Counted from the stretch's first letter, positions 41,443-50,154 are shown. The stretch is DNA of 64,000 nucleotides from Pelagirhabdus alkalitolerans (GCF_900096905.1 NZ_FMYI01000002.1:372001-436000), one strand, 5' to 3'. Numbers and translations are program-made. The notes: a model not told the origin generated them from the sequence alone.

Positions 41443-42414
41443 TTATTTTTCAAATAAGTCAATTGGATGGTTATTTAAAGAAGCAACAAGCGAACTTAAT
41501 ATGTATGTTTCCCTTTTTCGGGGTAATTTCTTTAGTTGCTTCGTCGCTTTTAATAAATACCATTGTTTAACTTGGATTGATTGATTAAACCCTTTATCAT
41601 ATCTGACTTCGCTAATAAGTCGTTGATAATCGATGTCATCTAAGACACCTGAAAAAAGTTGTTGCACTTTATCATATATGTTTTTTTCATCTAGCGCAAG
41701 AATAGTAGGTAAAGTCAAATATCCATCTGATAGGTCAAGTTGAGTATCTTTTCCTCGATCGTATGAATGAAAATCCATTAAATCATCATAAATTTGAAAA
41801 GCCATCCCAAAGAAATAACCAAATTGATATAAATCTCTTTCTATTCTTGTATCAGAATCTAACAACAATCCTGGTGCTTGCATCGACACACCAATGAAAT
41901 GAGCCGTTTTTTGTCTTACTTTTCTTAAATAGGTTTTAACCGATTTATCTAGTTTGTTTCGTGAATTTAACTGCATTAATTCACCATTCGTTAAATCGAC
42001 TAATAAGCGCGACATCACACAGTGAAGCCGTGTTGAATTGAGTTCTGTTAATTTTCTTAGTGCAAATGCAAATAAATAATTGGCTACATTAATGGCATAT
42101 AATGTAGTTTGAGCTTTATGTAATGTGGGTTTATCTCGTCTCATATCTGCATCATCAATCACATCATCGTGAATTAAACTTGCGAGATGAATCAATTCAA
42201 ATATTGCAGCTAAATGAAGGATACGCTTTCGGTCAGCTTCTACATAATAACTAGACGTAATCACGAGTATTGGACGTATTCGTTTGCCACCTGTGACAAG
42301 CTCAAGAGCTGGCTCTTTTATCCTCAAAGGCATACTAGATAGCCAATTGATCAACAAATCGTTACAATCGTTTAAGTCTTGGCGTATTAAATCAAATCGT
42401 TTAGGTATCTCCAT
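41443..42414 (-). CDS. hepT: Polyprenyl diphosphate synthase, heptaprenyl component II (HepT)
   Basis: A 323-residue trans-prenyltransferase. The first aspartate-rich motif is in LIHDDVIDDADMRRDKPT and the second in FQIYDDLMDFHS, so both metal sites are intact. In bacilli HepT works with HepS to make the C35 side chain of menaquinone. The ATG at 42414 follows GTGAGG and overlaps the hepS end by 14 nt. The menG gene normally between hepS and hepT is missing, so the end use of the prenyl chain is unclear. Confidence 0.9.
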   Translation of the reverse strand: MEIPKRFDLIRQDLNDCNDLLINWLSSMPLRIKEPALELVTGGKRIRPILVITSSYYVEADRKRILHLAAIFELIHLASLIHDDVIDDADMRRDKPTLHKAQTTLYAINVANYLFAFALRKLTELNSTRLHCVMSRLLVDLTNGELMQLNSRNKLDKSVKTYLRKVRQKTAHFIGVSMQAPGLLLDSDTRIERDLYQFGYFFGMAFQIYDDLMDFHSYDRGKDTQLDLSDGYLTLPTILALDEKNIYDKVQQLFSGVLDDIDYQRLISEVRYDKGFNQSIQVKQWYLLKATKQLKKLPRKRETYILSSLVASLNNHPIDLFEK

Positions 42415-42883
42415 CTTCAACCTCACTTAAAGTAAGTTCGTTTATCTTTATGTATTTTTGAACTGTCTCCAATATGCCCCATGAACTCAACGCTTCTCCT
42501 TCATGATCACTAGCTAATTGAAGATAAATCGACTCGACTGGTGTTTGGAGCATTTGAACAAGATCTATTAAATTCAGTCTTGTTAACTTTTGATAGTAAC
42601 AGGCACTTAAATAATCCGACCATAAAATAAAGTGATCGGTCTGTTCAAGCTTTCCTTGACTGTATAATATATTTAAATCAATAGCATATTTTAAAGACAT
42701 TAAGGCCATCACGATCTGATCTTTATCCTCTTCTGATCTTTTTAAATAGTCAATGCATGAGATAAGATGAACTAAAAATGCATCATGATCTGGTAGTTTT
42801 TTTAAAGAATTAGAAAAAGACACTGGTATATTTAATTGCTCAAATGTTTCAAACCACCGACTTTTTAAGTGCAAATAATCCAT
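42401..42883 (-). CDS. hepS: Shortened heptaprenyl diphosphate synthase component I (HepS-like)
   Basis: A 160-residue protein placed exactly where hepS is expected. WSDYLSACYYQKLTRL matches the GDYYS-type segment of HepS, but the protein is much shorter than the roughly 250 residues of B. subtilis HepS and otherwise divergent. The ATG at 42883 has AGGA at 7 nt; a GTG at 42898 overlapping the mtrB stop is an alternative. It may be a reduced but working partner of HepT or a gene in decay. Confidence 0.65.
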   Translation of the reverse strand: MDYLHLKSRWFETFEQLNIPVSFSNSLKKLPDHDAFLVHLISCIDYLKRSEEDKDQIVMALMSLKYAIDLNILYSQGKLEQTDHFILWSDYLSACYYQKLTRLNLIDLVQMLQTPVESIYLQLASDHEGEALSSWGILETVQKYIKINELTLSEVEDGDT

Positions 42884-42897
42884 TTTATTATCCTGCA

Positions 42898-43107
42898 CTA
42901 CTCTGATTCAATTTTCCCGTGACTTGACTGTACAATGGCCTTACCTTTTACTTTCACTGCTGAGGTATGATCTGTAAATTGAACGATTAATAATTCACCT
43001 TGATCTAATTTTTCTGAATGATGAAACTTTGTGTCTTCCCCACGCGTTAAACCAATGACTTGCACACCGTCCTCTAGTGCTTTAATGATCATATGATCTG
43101 ATTGCAT
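42898..43107 (-). CDS. mtrB: Trp RNA-binding attenuation protein TRAP
   Basis: A 69-residue subunit of the 11-mer ring that binds tryptophan and (G/U)AG-repeat RNA. IGLTRGEDTKFHHSEKLD and LIVQFTDHTSAVKVKGKA preserve the tryptophan-pocket threonines and serine. Of the RNA-binding Lys37-Lys56-Arg58 triad, the two lysines are kept and the arginine is lysine. The ATG at 43107 follows AGAGGTG. The trp operon it usually controls is not at its normal place in this window, and folE (mtrA), its usual partner gene, is absent. Confidence 0.92.
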   Translation of the reverse strand: MQSDHMIIKALEDGVQVIGLTRGEDTKFHHSEKLDQGELLIVQFTDHTSAVKVKGKAIVQSSHGKIESE

Positions 43108-43141
43108 TATTTTCACCTCTAATATCGTTATTGAAAATGAT

Positions 43142-43177
43142 GAGAAAAGAAAAAAGGGTGCAATACTGCACCCTTTT
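43142..43177 (-). terminator. Terminator of hbs
   Basis: A perfect 11-bp stem (AAAAGGGTGCA with TGCACCCTTTT) with a 4-nt loop and TTTTTTCTTTT on the minus strand. Confidence 0.9.
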
Positions 43178-43192
43178 ACGCCCTATGTAACA

Positions 43193-43465
43193 TTATTTTA
43201 CGATATCTTTAAGGGCTTTACCTGGTTTGAAAGCAGGAACTTTGCTAGCTGGGATTTCAATCTCAGCGCCAGTTTGTGGGTTGCGACCTTTACGGGCAGC
43301 ACGCTCACGTACTTCAAAGTTACCAAAGCCGATTAGCTGTACTTTCTCACCATCTTTAAGTGAATCCATGATAGATTCAAATACTGCGTCTACAGCTTTT
43401 GTAGCGTCTTTCTTAGAAAGTTCACTTTTTTCAGAAACTGCATTGATTAAATCTGTCTTGTTCAT
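43193..43465 (-). CDS. hbs: DNA-binding protein HU
   Basis: A 90-residue histone-like nucleoid protein. MNKTDLINAVSEKSELSKKDA opens the dimerisation region, GFGNFEVRERAARKGRNPQTG forms the DNA-binding arm and PAFKPGKALKDIVK ends it, all as in Bacillus HBsu. GGAGGAGGTG precedes the ATG at 43465. It is monocistronic with its own promoter and terminator. A 431-nt region with two long palindromes lies upstream. Confidence 0.97.
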   Translation of the reverse strand: MNKTDLINAVSEKSELSKKDATKAVDAVFESIMDSLKDGEKVQLIGFGNFEVRERAARKGRNPQTGAEIEIPASKVPAFKPGKALKDIVK

Positions 43466-43590
43466 GATATTCACCTCCTCCCACATTTAAATTCATGAAG
43501 CATACGAACTTAAATGGTTAATGGCCATTTGTTCTTTTAACTAATTCATCCGTTACTTCTTGATCATCAAAATAATTGATGACAAAGCTT

Positions 43591-43619
43591 ATAATAAACG
43601 ACTTTCCCTGCAAATTCAA
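43591..43619 (-). promoter_or_regulatory. Sigma-A promoter of hbs
   Basis: TTGAAT (43619-43614), 17 nt, TATTAT (43596-43591) on the minus strand, giving a leader of about 120 nt. Two perfect palindromes lie just upstream. Confidence 0.65.
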
Positions 43620-43636
43620 CAAAAAATAGATGAATA

Positions 43637-43673
43637 GTTAAAATTTATCATATTACAATTGATAAATTTTAAC
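43637..43673. repeat. 14-bp perfect inverted repeat upstream of the hbs promoter
   Basis: GTTAAAATTTATCA (43637-43650) and TGATAAATTTTAAC (43660-43673) with a 9-nt spacer. The nearer arm is 18 nt upstream of the hbs -35. There is no T tract that would make it a terminator. It could be an operator or an upstream A/T element. Confidence 0.7.
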
Positions 43674-43770
43674 AATTTGACAGTTAGTTCTGCATTCGTT
43701 GAATCATTAACATGACAAGGTTAGTGCGCTTACATCAATTGAATCGTACCATAGTAGGCTTTCTAATGCA

Positions 43771-43804
43771 AATCGTTATTATTTTTTCAAAAATAATAAC
43801 GATT
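43771..43804. repeat. 34-nt near-perfect palindrome between spoIVA and hbs
   Basis: Arms AATCGTTATTATTTTT (43771-43786) and AAAAATAATAACGATT (43789-43804) with a 2-nt centre. The region contains no gene. Neither strand continues with a strong T tract, so termination is not the obvious purpose. Confidence 0.75.
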
Positions 43805-43834
43805 ATATAGGTTTTTTATTACTATACCGTCTAA

Positions 43835-43886
43835 AAATAATAAAAACCTTCCGCTTATTTAAAAGAATAAACGAAAGGTTTTTTAT
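43835..43886 (-). terminator. Terminator of spoIVA
   Basis: A hairpin with AAAACCTT and TTATTT arms pairing with AATAA and AAGGTTTT (43842-43885), then TTTTTATTATTTTT on the minus strand. Confidence 0.75.
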
Positions 43887-43896
43887 TTAAAATGAC

Positions 43897-45375
43897 TTAT
43901 AATATAATCGCTAACATGCCGCCTGATCCTTGATTAACGATTTTTTCTAATGTTTCTTGTAATTTAAACCGCGCATTTTCTGGCATGAGCGTTAGCTTAC
44001 CCTGAATGCCTTCACGAACAATTGAGCTAAGTGATCGGCCAAATATATCGGATTGCCAGATAGATCTTGGATCATCTTCAAAATCTTGCATTAAATAACG
44101 TATGAGTTCTTCACTTTGTTTTTCCGTACCGATAATCGGTGAAAATTCTGACTCGACGTCTACCTTAATCATGTGGATCGATGGGGCAATTGCTTTTAAT
44201 TTCACACCGAATCTCGACCCTTGTCTTATGATTTCAGGTTCATCGAGTCTCATATCATCAACGGAAGGAAATGCAATCCCATACCCCGTATTTTTGACCA
44301 TATTGACTGCATCGGAAATTTGATCATATTCCTTTTTCGCTTTTGAGAAATCTTGCATTAATTGTAATAAATGATCTTTTCCTCTAATTTCTTCACCTAC
44401 AATTTCTTTTAATACTTGATCATATAATGTATGAGGTGCATCTAGCTCGATTTCAGCGATTCCACCCCCTAAATCAATCGTATCAACAGACGCTTTTTCA
44501 ATGTACTCATATTGATCAAAATGACCAATTACCCGGTCTACATCACGCAGGCGTTTAATGTCTTCAATGGTTTCTTGAATAGCATTTTGATAATTGGATT
44601 TTAGCCAATGATCATCTTCTAGTACCATGACCCAATTGGGTAAATTGACATTGACTTCTAAAACTGGGAATTCAAACAATGCTTCTCTCAATACGCGATA
44701 AATATCCTCTGATTCCATGTTTTCAACACTCATAGAAAGTACAGGGATATCATATTGCTCATTTAATGTCTGACGTAAATATTCTGTGTCTTCATGATGG
44801 GGTTTTGTTGAATTAACAATCATAATAAATGGCTTGCCAACCTCTTTTAATTCTGAAACAATTCGTTCTTCAGCACTGACAAAATCATGGCGTGGAATAT
44901 CACCAATCGTCCCGTCTGTTGTAATCAAAACACCAATTGTCGAATGCTCCTGTATAACCTTTCTTGTCCCCATTTCAGCTGCTTCGTGAAATGGAATCGG
45001 TTCTTCATACCAAGGCGTATGAATCATTCGTGGGCCATTTTCGTCTTCAAAACCTTGTGCACCCTCAACCGTATAACCGACACAATCAACAAACCGAACA
45101 TTAATATCAAAACCATTTTCAAGTTCTAGGTGCACAGCTTGATTCGGTATAAACTTAGGTTCAGTCGTCATAATCGTTTTACCCGCTGCACTTTGTGGCA
45201 GTTCATCTTGTGCTCGTAGACGGTCAGATTCATTCGAAATACTCGGCAACACTACTTTTTCCATGAAACGTTTAATGAATGTTGATTTCCCTGTTCTTAC
45301 GGCTCCAACTACCCCTAAGTAGACATCACCATTTGTTCTTTGGGAAATATCTTTAAACACATCAATTTTATCCAT
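43897..45375 (-). CDS. spoIVA: Stage IV sporulation protein A
   Basis: A 492-residue ATPase that polymerises on the forespore to form the basement layer of the spore coat. The Walker A motif GAVRTGKSTFIKRF is near residue 25. DCVGYTVEGAQG and the threonine-bearing TDGTIGDIPR are the switch motifs. The conserved C-terminal tip GGMLAIIL is intact. The ATG at 45375 is 6 nt after AGGAGGG. Its presence says the organism can make, or recently made, endospores. A sigma-E-like promoter precedes it. Confidence 0.97.
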   Translation of the reverse strand: MDKIDVFKDISQRTNGDVYLGVVGAVRTGKSTFIKRFMEKVVLPSISNESDRLRAQDELPQSAAGKTIMTTEPKFIPNQAVHLELENGFDINVRFVDCVGYTVEGAQGFEDENGPRMIHTPWYEEPIPFHEAAEMGTRKVIQEHSTIGVLITTDGTIGDIPRHDFVSAEERIVSELKEVGKPFIMIVNSTKPHHEDTEYLRQTLNEQYDIPVLSMSVENMESEDIYRVLREALFEFPVLEVNVNLPNWVMVLEDDHWLKSNYQNAIQETIEDIKRLRDVDRVIGHFDQYEYIEKASVDTIDLGGGIAEIELDAPHTLYDQVLKEIVGEEIRGKDHLLQLMQDFSKAKKEYDQISDAVNMVKNTGYGIAFPSVDDMRLDEPEIIRQGSRFGVKLKAIAPSIHMIKVDVESEFSPIIGTEKQSEELIRYLMQDFEDDPRSIWQSDIFGRSLSSIVREGIQGKLTLMPENARFKLQETLEKIVNQGSGGMLAIIL

Positions 45376-45429
45376 TGAATTCCCTCCTGCTATACTTATG
45401 GCTCTATTAAGACGACTTTTCACATTTAA

Positions 45430-45460
45430 AGTCTATGACGTTGTCCACTTCTTTTATGAC
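45430..45460 (-). promoter_or_regulatory. Putative sigma-E promoter of spoIVA
   Basis: GTCATAAA, 15 nt, CATAGACT on the minus strand resembles the mother-cell sigma-E consensus (GTCATATT and CATACAAT). The position, about 50 nt before the ATG, fits. Confidence 0.5.
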
Positions 45461-45485
45461 TTATATTCAATATTTCCTCATATTT

Positions 45486-45519
45486 AAACCAGGTGCATTG
45501 GGGCAAATACACCTGGTTT
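45486..45519. terminator. Hairpin between spoVIF and spoIVA
   Basis: AAACCAGGTG pairs with CACCTGGTTT (10 bp, 14-nt loop). The T tract is weak on both strands, so termination after the SpoVIF-like gene would be partial. Confidence 0.5.
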
Positions 45520-45554
45520 GACTTTGAATAATCCATAATTAACAATTTCAATTA

Positions 45555-45803
45555 TTATAAATTGAACCATTGACTCAATGCATTCATATCATTTGGTAAC
45601 TTGTTATTTGTGATCGTATTAACGAGTTGTTGTTTTTGTTCGGGTGAAATCGACTGGCCAGCTAATCGTTGTAATTGGTCAATTAACTGACTAACGGTTT
45701 GTTCATCACTAAAATTTGCATTTTGCATTGCTTGAGCAATATTAATAATCTCGTCAGTTTCAATGTTTTTCTGCTTTAACAGATCAAATAAATGTTGACT
45801 CAC
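45555..45803 (-). CDS. SpoVIF-family small sporulation protein (YphE position)
   Basis: An 82-residue helical protein. MQNANFSDEQTVSQLIDQLQRLAG followed by SISPEQKQQLVNTITNNKLPNDM matches the pattern of the SpoVIF family (stage VI sporulation protein F), which helps late coat assembly. It lies between spoIVA and gpsA, where YphE-type genes occur. It contains no signal or cysteine residues. The family assignment is by pattern memory. Confidence 0.65.
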   Translation of the reverse strand: MSQHLFDLLKQKNIETDEIINIAQAMQNANFSDEQTVSQLIDQLQRLAGQSISPEQKQQLVNTITNNKLPNDMNALSQWFNL

Positions 45804-45867
45804 ATAAAAACCCCCCTGCTATAGTATAGTCGCTTCACTATATGCAAGGGGGCTTGATTTTGTACGC

Positions 45868-46911
45868 CTATTGATCGTTATAATGCTTTTTAAGCATATG
45901 GTGCACTTCATCTGTTTCTGGACGTTTAGAACGCGTCATTAATTGATCAACGACCTCTCTTGGGTCAGCCTTTTCAAATAATATTTTGTAAATACCCGTT
46001 GTAATAGGCATTTCGATCTTTCGTTCTTCGGCTAATTGATAGGCTGCTTTAGCCGTTCTAACGCCTTCAACAACCATTCCCATTTTATCTAGAATCTCTT
46101 CTAATGATTCACCTTTGGCTAACATATGCCCGGTTTTCCAGTTTCGACTGTGTATACTAGTAGAGGTAACGATCAAGTCACCAATACCTGTCAACCCAAC
46201 AAATGTTAATGGATCAGCGCCCATAGCTGTACCTAACCGGGCTATTTCAGCCAATCCACGTGTGACCAGCGCAGCTTTTGCATTATCACCATAACCTAAT
46301 CCATCTGATATTCCAGCTCCAAGGGCAATAATGTTTTTAAGTGCGCCACCTAGCTCTACACCTAGAACATCTTGGTTTGTATAGACTCTGAAACGCTCAT
46401 TCATAAATAAGTCTTGTGTGTGCACACTTTTGGCTACATCACTTGATGTCGCGCTCACTGTAGTTGGTTGAAAAACACTTACTTCCTCAGCATGACTAGG
46501 CCCTGAGAGAACTACAACCTCACCATATAAATCCTTAGGCAATTCTTCTTCAATCATTTCTGATACACGTTTAAATGTATCTGGCTCAATTCCTTTCGTT
46601 CCATGAATCAGCGTAACTTGATGGGTTAAAACGCCTTTTAATTGCTGGCAAACTGGACGAATCGCTTTTGTTGGTAAAACGAGCACAATAGCAGAAACCT
46701 GATCAATCGCCTTAGTCAAATCACTATAGGCAACTAAATCTTGAGGTAACTGAATATTGTTAAGATAGTCACTATTTTGATGCGTTTTATTGATTCGTTT
46801 AGCATGATCCTCATCATGCGTCCACAAACGTACCTCATGGCCATTTTGATGCAATACCATCGCTAAAGCCGTCCCCCAGCTCCCTGCTCCTAATACAGCT
46901 ACTTTTTCCAT
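45868..46911 (-). CDS. gpsA: Glycerol-3-phosphate dehydrogenase [NAD(P)+]
   Basis: A 347-residue enzyme that makes sn-glycerol 3-phosphate from dihydroxyacetone phosphate for phospholipids. VLGAGSWGTALAMVLHQNG binds the cofactor, VVVLSGPSHAEEVS and GGALKNIIALGAGISDGLG (catalytic lysine) follow. It lies 12 nt after der, the usual pair. Confidence 0.96.
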   Translation of the reverse strand: MEKVAVLGAGSWGTALAMVLHQNGHEVRLWTHDEDHAKRINKTHQNSDYLNNIQLPQDLVAYSDLTKAIDQVSAIVLVLPTKAIRPVCQQLKGVLTHQVTLIHGTKGIEPDTFKRVSEMIEEELPKDLYGEVVVLSGPSHAEEVSVFQPTTVSATSSDVAKSVHTQDLFMNERFRVYTNQDVLGVELGGALKNIIALGAGISDGLGYGDNAKAALVTRGLAEIARLGTAMGADPLTFVGLTGIGDLIVTSTSIHSRNWKTGHMLAKGESLEEILDKMGMVVEGVRTAKAAYQLAEERKIEMPITTGIYKILFEKADPREVVDQLMTRSKRPETDEVHHMLKKHYNDQ

Positions 46912-46923
46912 TCTGTTAGCCTC

Positions 46924-48234
46924 CTATCCTCTTCGCCTTGCGTAAATTTTAATTGGCGTGCCTTCAAATCCAAAGGCGTCTCGGATGCGATTTTCTAAGA
47001 AACGTTCATACGTGAAGTGCATAAGTTCAGGATCATTAACAAAAACAACAAACGTCGGTGGTTGTACTGCCACTTGAGTCGCATATAAAACTTTAAGGCG
47101 TTTACCATTCATTGTCGGTGTTGGGTTCATCGCCACAGCATCCATAATAACGTCATTTAAGACATTCGTTTCAACACGTAACGCGTGATTCTCACTCGCC
47201 AATTTAATTTGCGGAATGAGTGTATGGATCCGTTTTTTGGTTAATGCTGACAAGAAAACAATCGGAGCATAGTCTAAAAACGGGAAATGCACTCTCACTT
47301 TTTGTTCAAAATCTTTCATTGCTTTCTCATCTGAATTAACAGTATCCCACTTATTGACGACAATAACGACGGCTTTTCCTGCTTGATGAGCATATCCTGC
47401 TATTTTCTTATCTTGTTCTATTATACCCGTTTCTGCATCAATTAATGTTAAAACAACATCAGAACGTTCGATGGCTTTTAGCGCACGCAAGACGCTGTAG
47501 CGTTCTGTTGCTTCATAAATCTTACCTCGTTTTCTCATCCCTGCCGTATCTATAATGACATAATCTTGATCATCTTTTGTAAACGGTGTATCAACAGCAT
47601 CACGTGTGGTACCAGCGATCTCACTCACTATGACGCGTTCTTCATGTAAGATGGCATTTACAAGTGATGATTTCCCCACATTAGGTCGTCCAATCAGACT
47701 AAAGTAGATCGTGTCTTCATCATGAACATCCGTGTCTAACGTAGGGAAATAACTTACGACCTGATCAAGTAAGTCACCTAACCCTAAACCATGTGTTCCC
47801 GAAATCGGGAACGGTTCACCGAAACCAAGACTGTAAAATTCATAAATAGCTTCTCTCATCTCTGGGTTATCAACTTTATTCACAGCTAAAACAACAGGTT
47901 TATTAGATTTATATAAAATTTTCGCTACTTCTTCATCAGCCGCTGTGATCCCTTCTCGTCCATTGACCATAAAAATAATCACGTCAGCTTCTTGAATTGC
48001 GACATCAGCTTGTTCTCTCATTTTGACTAATAGAGGTTCATCACCAAGTTCAATGCCCCCTGTGTCAATTAAATTAAATTCTGTTGTTAACCATTCTGCT
48101 TGTGAGTAGATACGATCACGAGTTACACCTGGTGTATCCTCTACAATCGAAATCCTCTCACCTACTAAGCGATTAAAAATAGTAGACTTTCCTACGTTCG
48201 GTCTACCAACTACCGCTACAATTGATTTTCGCAT
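46924..48234 (-). CDS. der: Ribosome-assembly GTPase Der (EngA)
   Basis: A 436-residue protein with two tandem GTPase domains: VVGRPNVGKSTIFNRL and LIGRPNVGKSSLVNAIL (P-loops), DTGG and DTAG switch motifs, NKVD and NKWD specificity motifs. A C-terminal KH-like domain ends in FEGTPIKIYARRR. It acts in 50S maturation. The length equals B. subtilis Der. Confidence 0.97.
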   Translation of the reverse strand: MRKSIVAVVGRPNVGKSTIFNRLVGERISIVEDTPGVTRDRIYSQAEWLTTEFNLIDTGGIELGDEPLLVKMREQADVAIQEADVIIFMVNGREGITAADEEVAKILYKSNKPVVLAVNKVDNPEMREAIYEFYSLGFGEPFPISGTHGLGLGDLLDQVVSYFPTLDTDVHDEDTIYFSLIGRPNVGKSSLVNAILHEERVIVSEIAGTTRDAVDTPFTKDDQDYVIIDTAGMRKRGKIYEATERYSVLRALKAIERSDVVLTLIDAETGIIEQDKKIAGYAHQAGKAVVIVVNKWDTVNSDEKAMKDFEQKVRVHFPFLDYAPIVFLSALTKKRIHTLIPQIKLASENHALRVETNVLNDVIMDAVAMNPTPTMNGKRLKVLYATQVAVQPPTFVVFVNDPELMHFTYERFLENRIRDAFGFEGTPIKIYARRRG

Positions 48235-48319
48235 GAAAGGTTCATCCTTTCTGTTTTCATAATCATATTTACATCTAACTTATTTATTTTAGCAAAACAA
48301 TTCTATTTCTACAATCTTT

Positions 48320-48877
48320 TTAGTATGGTTTGTTAGGTCGACTGATGAGTTGTTGGTACTGATAAAGCATGAACAACGACATATAAGCATATAAAAATAA
48401 CTGATGATCGCCGAGTCGAACATAATCCATTGATTGACATCTCATGAATTGAAAAAACAATTCACCAAAGAATAATGTGATCATAAAGCTGATCATTCTC
48501 AATGATGGATCCTTTATTAATACAATCATCAACAATAGTAGTATAAGTGATATCATGATAAATCGATTAAAGAATAACCAAATTGGATGAACTAAAAAGA
48601 TAAGTTGTAAACCTGTATATAGAAATAGCCAAGCATTGATCATAAATAGATGAACAACTTTCAATTTGAATCGTGCCAATTGAATCAATAAAACCATGCT
48701 CATAACGATATACGCAATCGATACTTCAATCGATTCAGATATGACAATCGGATTAATAAAACAAACATTAAAAAATAATAAGAATACGATCCATCGATTC
48801 GCACGATATCCGTGATCAAAGAAGCTAAAATAATAGATCAATAACCAACTCACCCAATAAAAAGCCACATTCTTCAC
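48320..48877 (-). CDS. YphA-like membrane protein
   Basis: A 185-residue protein with about six hydrophobic helices and few charged residues (for example VAFYWVSWLLIYYFSFF and FIMISLILLLLMIVLI). Position upstream of der and the WVSWLLIYYFSFF opening fit YphA. There is no catalytic motif. Sequence conservation is weak, so the name rests mainly on synteny. Confidence 0.6.
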   Translation of the reverse strand: MKNVAFYWVSWLLIYYFSFFDHGYRANRWIVFLLFFNVCFINPIVISESIEVSIAYIVMSMVLLIQLARFKLKVVHLFMINAWLFLYTGLQLIFLVHPIWLFFNRFIMISLILLLLMIVLIKDPSLRMISFMITLFFGELFFQFMRCQSMDYVRLGDHQLFLYAYMSLFMLYQYQQLISRPNKPY

Positions 48878-48956
48878 CCCATAACAACCATTATAGGGTA
48901 AGTTTGTAAAAAATATTCAAACAATAAATAAATTCAAAAATCCACCTCATCTATAA

Positions 48957-49000
48957 CTAAAAAAAAGACTGATAATGGCATTAAACCACTATCAGTCTTT
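48957..49000 (-). terminator. Terminator of the S1-domain gene
   Basis: An 11-bp stem (AAAGACTGATA with TATCAGTCTTT, inner GG/CC) and a run of eight T on the minus strand. Confidence 0.9.
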
Positions 49001-49011
49001 CGGATTATAGA

Positions 49012-50154
49012 TTAATCTTTAAATTGGTCAAGTTTGTTACCGATTACGTCGCTTAGTGAAAAACCAGCATCATCTTCTTCTCTTTCATATGATTTTAATT
49101 CCTGTTGGTTTTTCTCAGCTTCAATTTCTTTAATACTTAAAGAAATTCGTTTTTCATCAGGATTAACATCTAACACTTTAACATTAACCGTCTGACCAAC
49201 TTCTAATACTTCTTGTGGTGTTCCAATGTGCTCTGTTGAAATTTGTGAAATATGCACTAACCCTTCAACTTGTGGTAGCACTTCAACAAAAGCACCAAAA
49301 TGAACAAGGCGCTTAACGGTGCCTTCTACAATATCACCTGCGTTTAATTTAGTCTCTACATTTTCCCATGGACCAGGTAATGTTTCTTTAATTGAGAGTG
49401 AAATACGTTCAGATTCTGGATCAACAGATAGAACTTTAACTTTGACTTGGTCACCTTCACTCACGACGTCTGATGCATGTGCAACATGATCATGTGATAG
49501 TTCAGAAATGTGAACTAAACCGTCTATGCCACCTAAATCGACGAATACACCAAAGTCTGTAATTCGAGCAACTTTTCCTTCGACAATTTGATTTTCTTCA
49601 AGTTGAGATAAAAGCTCACCTTTTTTAGCATTTTGCTCTTCTTCTACAACGGCTTTATGACTTAAAATAACACGATTCTTCTCACGGTCTAATTCAACAA
49701 CTTTGAGTGTTAAGCTTTGATCTAAATAATCAGAGAAATCATCAACAAAGTGTGTCTCCACTAATGAAGCAGGAATGAAACCTCTAAGACCCACATCAAC
49801 AACAAGTCCACCTTTTACAACTTCTTTAACTGTTGCTTCAAAAATTTCACCTGATTCTAATTTACTTTCTAGGTCTTCCCAAGCTTTCTCAACATCTACT
49901 GCTTGTTTAGACAAAATAATTTCATCGTCATCTATTTTTTTTATTTTTAATGTTAATTCATCTTCCAATGAAACAACTTCATCTGCTTTTTCAATGTGGA
50001 GACTAGAAAGTTCACGAATTGGCACGACACCATCTGTTTTCCAGCCAATATCCACTAACGCTTGTTTGTCCTCAACTTTTACAACTTTTCCAGTTACCAA
50101 ATCACCGACTGATAACTCTTTCAAATCTGACATTTCTTGATTCATTTCATCCAT
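49012..50154 (-). CDS. rpsA: 30S ribosomal protein S1 homologue (YpfD)
   Basis: A 380-residue RNA-binding protein with four S1 domains, beginning at about residues 12, 100, 185 and 270 (VGDLVTGKVVKVEDKQALVD, GLVVDVGLRGFIPAS, ITDFGVFVDLGGIDGLVHIS, LVHFGAFVEVLPQVEGLVHI). Gram-positive S1 homologues are shorter than the six-domain E. coli S1 and are not stable ribosome parts. The ATG at 50154 is 8 nt after AAGGAGG. Confidence 0.93.
   Translation of the reverse strand: MDEMNQEMSDLKELSVGDLVTGKVVKVEDKQALVDIGWKTDGVVPIRELSSLHIEKADEVVSLEDELTLKIKKIDDDEIILSKQAVDVEKAWEDLESKLESGEIFEATVKEVVKGGLVVDVGLRGFIPASLVETHFVDDFSDYLDQSLTLKVVELDREKNRVILSHKAVVEEEQNAKKGELLSQLEENQIVEGKVARITDFGVFVDLGGIDGLVHISELSHDHVAHASDVVSEGDQVKVKVLSVDPESERISLSIKETLPGPWENVETKLNAGDIVEGTVKRLVHFGAFVEVLPQVEGLVHISQISTEHIGTPQEVLEVGQTVNVKVLDVNPDEKRISLSIKEIEAEKNQQELKSYEREEDDAGFSLSDVIGNKLDQFKD

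Noticed and set aside
49775..50140. 121-codon plus-strand open frame
   Set aside because: Antisense to the S1-domain gene; Ser/Thr-rich shadow composition.
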